Origin: a virus
Reading direction: 5' to 3' (one strand)
Virus record (IMG/VR): IMGVR_UViG_3300021090_000911
Coordinates: 1 to 22,007 of that record
DNA length: 22,007 bases
Under the pieces are notes generated by a model. The model was not told the origin of the DNA. It ran no database searches and saw nothing but the letters and a program-made list of their open reading frames with translations. Positions 19,910 to 22,007 of this stretch are shown here, piece by piece; position 1 is the stretch's first letter, and every line of letters begins with the position of its first letter. The position numbers and the translations under genes are program-made.

Positions 19910-21472
19910 ATGCCGTACACACTGCCAGCAGCACTGACAACGGTAATGGACTCGGGCAAATATGAACCATATTTGCGCGTTGTGGTGAATAGTGCAATCA
20001 GTGACACCGGAGCCAGCACGGTGCAACCACTGTCATTCAGAAAAACCGCAATTGCCGCAACGGTATCGTTTGCCCCCTTCTCGAACGACGTAGACGACTA
20101 CGCCTACTTCCGATTAGTGAGGGGAGCATTGATAGACGGCACGCCAAGCACGATATCGACAGTCTGGTACATAACCAAAGACATGACCTATAACGGGAAA
20201 TTCGTCACGCTGACGGGGCACATTTTGTCTGATGATCGTTATATGGATACAGCAGCAAATGTTCTTTTCAACATAATAGAAAATATAGTAGGGCCCTTCG
20301 CCTACGAAGGCACAACCCCGGCATGGCTCGATCTTGATTACAACATCACCGGGGAAGCAGCCATACTGGACAAAAGCACAGACCTCATAAACGAATTGAA
20401 ACAGAAGTATCTTCTATTCATCACAGAAAATGGATGGAGTGACGAGGACAATGGGGCTTTTGGGAATCGAAATTATTTTTTCGTGTTCATCGCACCCCTA
20501 TCAAGGGCACTGGATTACACCATCACAGATATATTATTCAACGGCAACGAACACAGGGAAGAACGAAGGTTGATCTTCACGGATGAATTTGGCGTTATCC
20601 ACGCACAGGGAGCCGATACGCTACCCATCCACAACCTCGGAGGCCACGCCAGCACAACCGCATTCCCCGCACCGAACACAGTCAATCGAAATGTAGGAGC
20701 CAGATCATCACACTTACCCGTACACCTAAAGCGCAGGACCGGAGATAAGGCAACGTGTGCAGGAGACGGGACCGGACTCAATGACTTCAATTCCCGGATC
20801 AACGTGATCGAAGTGCTTGACCTGGAAGCCACTCCCGCATGGTATCAGATCATCGAGGGGTTAGTGTGGCACAGTGGCAACGAAGGCAACATACAGCCGG
20901 GACTCGATCTCGGATGGAAAGGAACCGCAGGAACGGCAGTCTACACCAGCAGCAACACAACAGCCCAATCGGGCAGCGGACCACCGAAGTTTGCAGGACT
21001 TGCACCAGGTAAATTTATTGGCAACCTGTCCCTGAATGACACGAACCTTCAAGCCGCAATGCAAACACTGGACAGGCACATCCACGGAGTACAAGCGTAC
21101 CTATCCAATGCCATCGGCGGGACGGTCCCGGCAGGCTTGACCTACTATTGCTATCCTTATGAATTCGCCATGCCATCGGCAACATCCCGAATCATGCCGA
21201 TACTCAGAGCCGGGACTGTCAAGAACCTTTACGTTCGGCAGACAGGAACCCAACCCGCAAGTGGCAACCTGATTATCAGTGTCACAACTCCAGAGGGAGC
21301 TATAGATATTGTTATAGCCGCGGGAACGTCAGGCGCACAGACACACTCGAATACAACCGTCACTGAACACGTAGACGCAGGGACATTCATCACGTTCAAA
21401 CTGGTGAACAATGCCGCAGCCCCAAGCACAACACTCGGATTTATCGGTGTGGAGGTGGAATTCGATCCATAA
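19910..21472 (+). CDS. Tail fibre / receptor-binding protein
   Basis: This 520-residue protein starts two bases after the previous stop. N-terminal residues 1-230 are a mixed baseplate-like domain. A middle stretch (about 360-395, GLAPGKFIGNLSLNDTNLQA, then QTLDRHIHG) is fibre-like. The C-terminal 100 residues form a jelly-roll tip (GTVKNLYVRQTGTQPASGNL, then IVIAAGTSGAQTHSN and FITFKLVNNAA), a pattern common at the ends of phage fibres. It probably binds the host surface. It is the last rightward gene and is followed by a convergent hairpin. Confidence 0.7.
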   Translation: MPYTLPAALTTVMDSGKYEPYLRVVVNSAISDTGASTVQPLSFRKTAIAATVSFAPFSNDVDDYAYFRLVRGALIDGTPSTISTVWYITKDMTYNGKFVTLTGHILSDDRYMDTAANVLFNIIENIVGPFAYEGTTPAWLDLDYNITGEAAILDKSTDLINELKQKYLLFITENGWSDEDNGAFGNRNYFFVFIAPLSRALDYTITDILFNGNEHREERRLIFTDEFGVIHAQGADTLPIHNLGGHASTTAFPAPNTVNRNVGARSSHLPVHLKRRTGDKATCAGDGTGLNDFNSRINVIEVLDLEATPAWYQIIEGLVWHSGNEGNIQPGLDLGWKGTAGTAVYTSSNTTAQSGSGPPKFAGLAPGKFIGNLSLNDTNLQAAMQTLDRHIHGVQAYLSNAIGGTVPAGLTYYCYPYEFAMPSATSRIMPILRAGTVKNLYVRQTGTQPASGNLIISVTTPEGAIDIVIAAGTSGAQTHSNTTVTEHVDAGTFITFKLVNNAAAPSTTLGFIGVEVEFDP

Positions 21473-21473
21473 A

Positions 21474-21513
21474 AATAGATACTCCCCTCTCTTCTCACGG
21501 AACGGGGAGTATC
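21474..21513 (-). terminator. Convergent hairpin terminator
   Basis: GATACTCCCC (21478-21487) pairs perfectly with GGGGAGTATC (21504-21513). On the minus strand the stem is followed by TATTTTTATGG, a short T-run, so it should stop the leftward gene. On the plus strand it immediately follows the fibre gene and may also stop the structural operon. Confidence 0.7.
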
Positions 21514-21667
21514 CATCTGACTTGACGCACCCTTCGCAAATGATCTACAGAACTCGATTACTCTACAAATGCGGTCGTCTTGGGGCAAGGATAAAAGACA
21601 AATAGACAACTGTCAATATAAGAATGAGAGCCGGAAGCCAGCTCACACCGTCAAATAAGGCGATACT

Positions 21668-21699
21668 TTCCGGATCCCATCGTCAGAACCAGCGATGAC
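21668..21699 (+). repeat. Distant copy of the terminase-gap repeat
   Basis: TTTCCGGATCCCATCGTCAG followed by AACCAGCGATG resembles 9608-9635 (TTCCGGAAAGTATCGCCAG followed by AAATAGCGAG). The ends CATCG/CGATG (21679-21698) can form a hairpin. It lies in 21514-21777, a 264-base stretch with no credible gene. Confidence 0.45.
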
Positions 21700-21713
21700 T
21701 TCGAAGAAACACA

Positions 21714-21737
21714 GCCGCCCCCAAAAACGAGGGCGGC
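21714..21737. terminator. GC-rich hairpin downstream of the leftward gene
   Basis: GCCGCCC (21714-21720) pairs with GGGCGGC (21731-21737) around a 10-base loop containing AAAAA. On the minus strand it lies 41 bases past the stop of the right-edge gene. A T-rich stretch follows only loosely, so it is a candidate first terminator. Confidence 0.45.
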
Positions 21738-21777
21738 GCACCGGGTTGACCAATAAGGCTTACTGCCGGGGAGTAAA

Positions 21778-22007
21778 TCATATTATACCTGAAGCATCAC
21801 CCAATTCAGCGATGCTCGAGAGCAGAGCATACCTTTGCAACTGATCCATACGAAGAAGCCGAGCACGCCAACGCCGTTTTTGCCGAGCGATCTTCTCACG
21901 CTCACGGAAGTTCCCACCCAGGAACGAGTAATCATGCAGTTCCACAGGCTCAGGATAATTCATCCATAGCCATTCCCGCGCCGTGGTACCACCGCGCGTC
22001 TGTGCAT
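21778..22007 (-). CDS. Conserved phage-type protein, 5' part cut by window edge
   Basis: The visible 3' part encodes 75 residues: TRGGTTAREWLWMNYPEPVE, LHDYSFLGGNFREREK, then a basic helical end (RRWRARLLRMDQLQRYALLS). I associate the pattern GGT..REWLWMNYPEP..LHDY.FLG..FRERE with a conserved family in phages and mobile elements, sometimes at the end of proteins annotated as DNA methylases, but I cannot name it with confidence. The frame is open to the edge. If positions 22007 and 1 are joined, it stays open for 24 more codons, back to an ATG at 70 and a CPNC pair. It runs against the structural genes and ends at convergent hairpins. Confidence 0.6.
   Translation of the reverse strand, partial: AQTRGGTTAREWLWMNYPEPVELHDYSFLGGNFREREKIARQKRRWRARLLRMDQLQRYALLSSIAELGDASGII

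Noticed and set aside
21411-21605. Rightward 64-codon frame at the end of the fibre gene
   Set aside because: It starts inside the fibre gene, crosses the terminator hairpin and shows no protein-like pattern or ribosome-binding site.

Overview
The window reads as a small temperate tailed-phage-type element (class Caudoviricetes), about 22 kb, either a free or circular genome or a prophage. Almost all genes run rightward (+). Only the integrase and the gene cut by the right edge run leftward. The host is probably a Gram-negative or otherwise lipoprotein-making bacterium. The lipoprotein style, the protease-capsid fusion and the attC-like repeats remind me of Chloroflexota (Anaerolineae), but this is a weak inference made without database searches.

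Layout. 1-1610 is the integration and control end: a small excisionase-type helix-turn-helix gene, tandem repeats, the 3' part of a tRNA (best fit tRNA-Val, anticodon CAC) acting as attachment site, and a leftward tyrosine integrase. 1611-3727 holds small membrane and zinc-binding proteins, some behind a repeated ribosome-binding leader, plus a compact hairpin region that may be a structured RNA. 3731-4399 is a replication initiator whose own coding sequence carries iterons followed by AT-rich DNA, like the origin inside phage lambda gene O. 4403-7038 is a tightly overlapping run of small early genes, including a lipoprotein with an SH3b domain and an ASCH-domain protein.

7031-8340 differs in base composition from its neighbours. 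It has four short genes (three with zinc fingers, one a textbook RanBP2-type finger) whose ends carry a repeated TAACG-N5-CGTTA element and one long attC-like hairpin. I read it as an integron-like cassette insertion. A strong terminator closes it at 8449-8489.

8512-15300 is the packaging and head module: two small genes, a likely small terminase, a repeat-rich possible packaging site, large terminase, portal, and one 750-residue protein joining prohead protease, scaffold-like region and major capsid protein, with a strong internal ribosome-binding site. 15425-21472 encodes two tandem paralogous structural proteins, a coiled-coil protein, a holin-like membrane protein, a jelly-roll/adhesin-like protein, an unknown structural protein, a connector-like protein and a fibre or receptor-binding protein. 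I see no tail tape measure, tail sheath, lysin or DNA polymerase. If the set is complete, the particle is short-tailed or otherwise minimal and relies on host replication enzymes. 21473-22007 holds convergent terminator hairpins and the 3' part of a leftward gene whose reading frame stays open if the two window ends are joined, hinting at a circular molecule.
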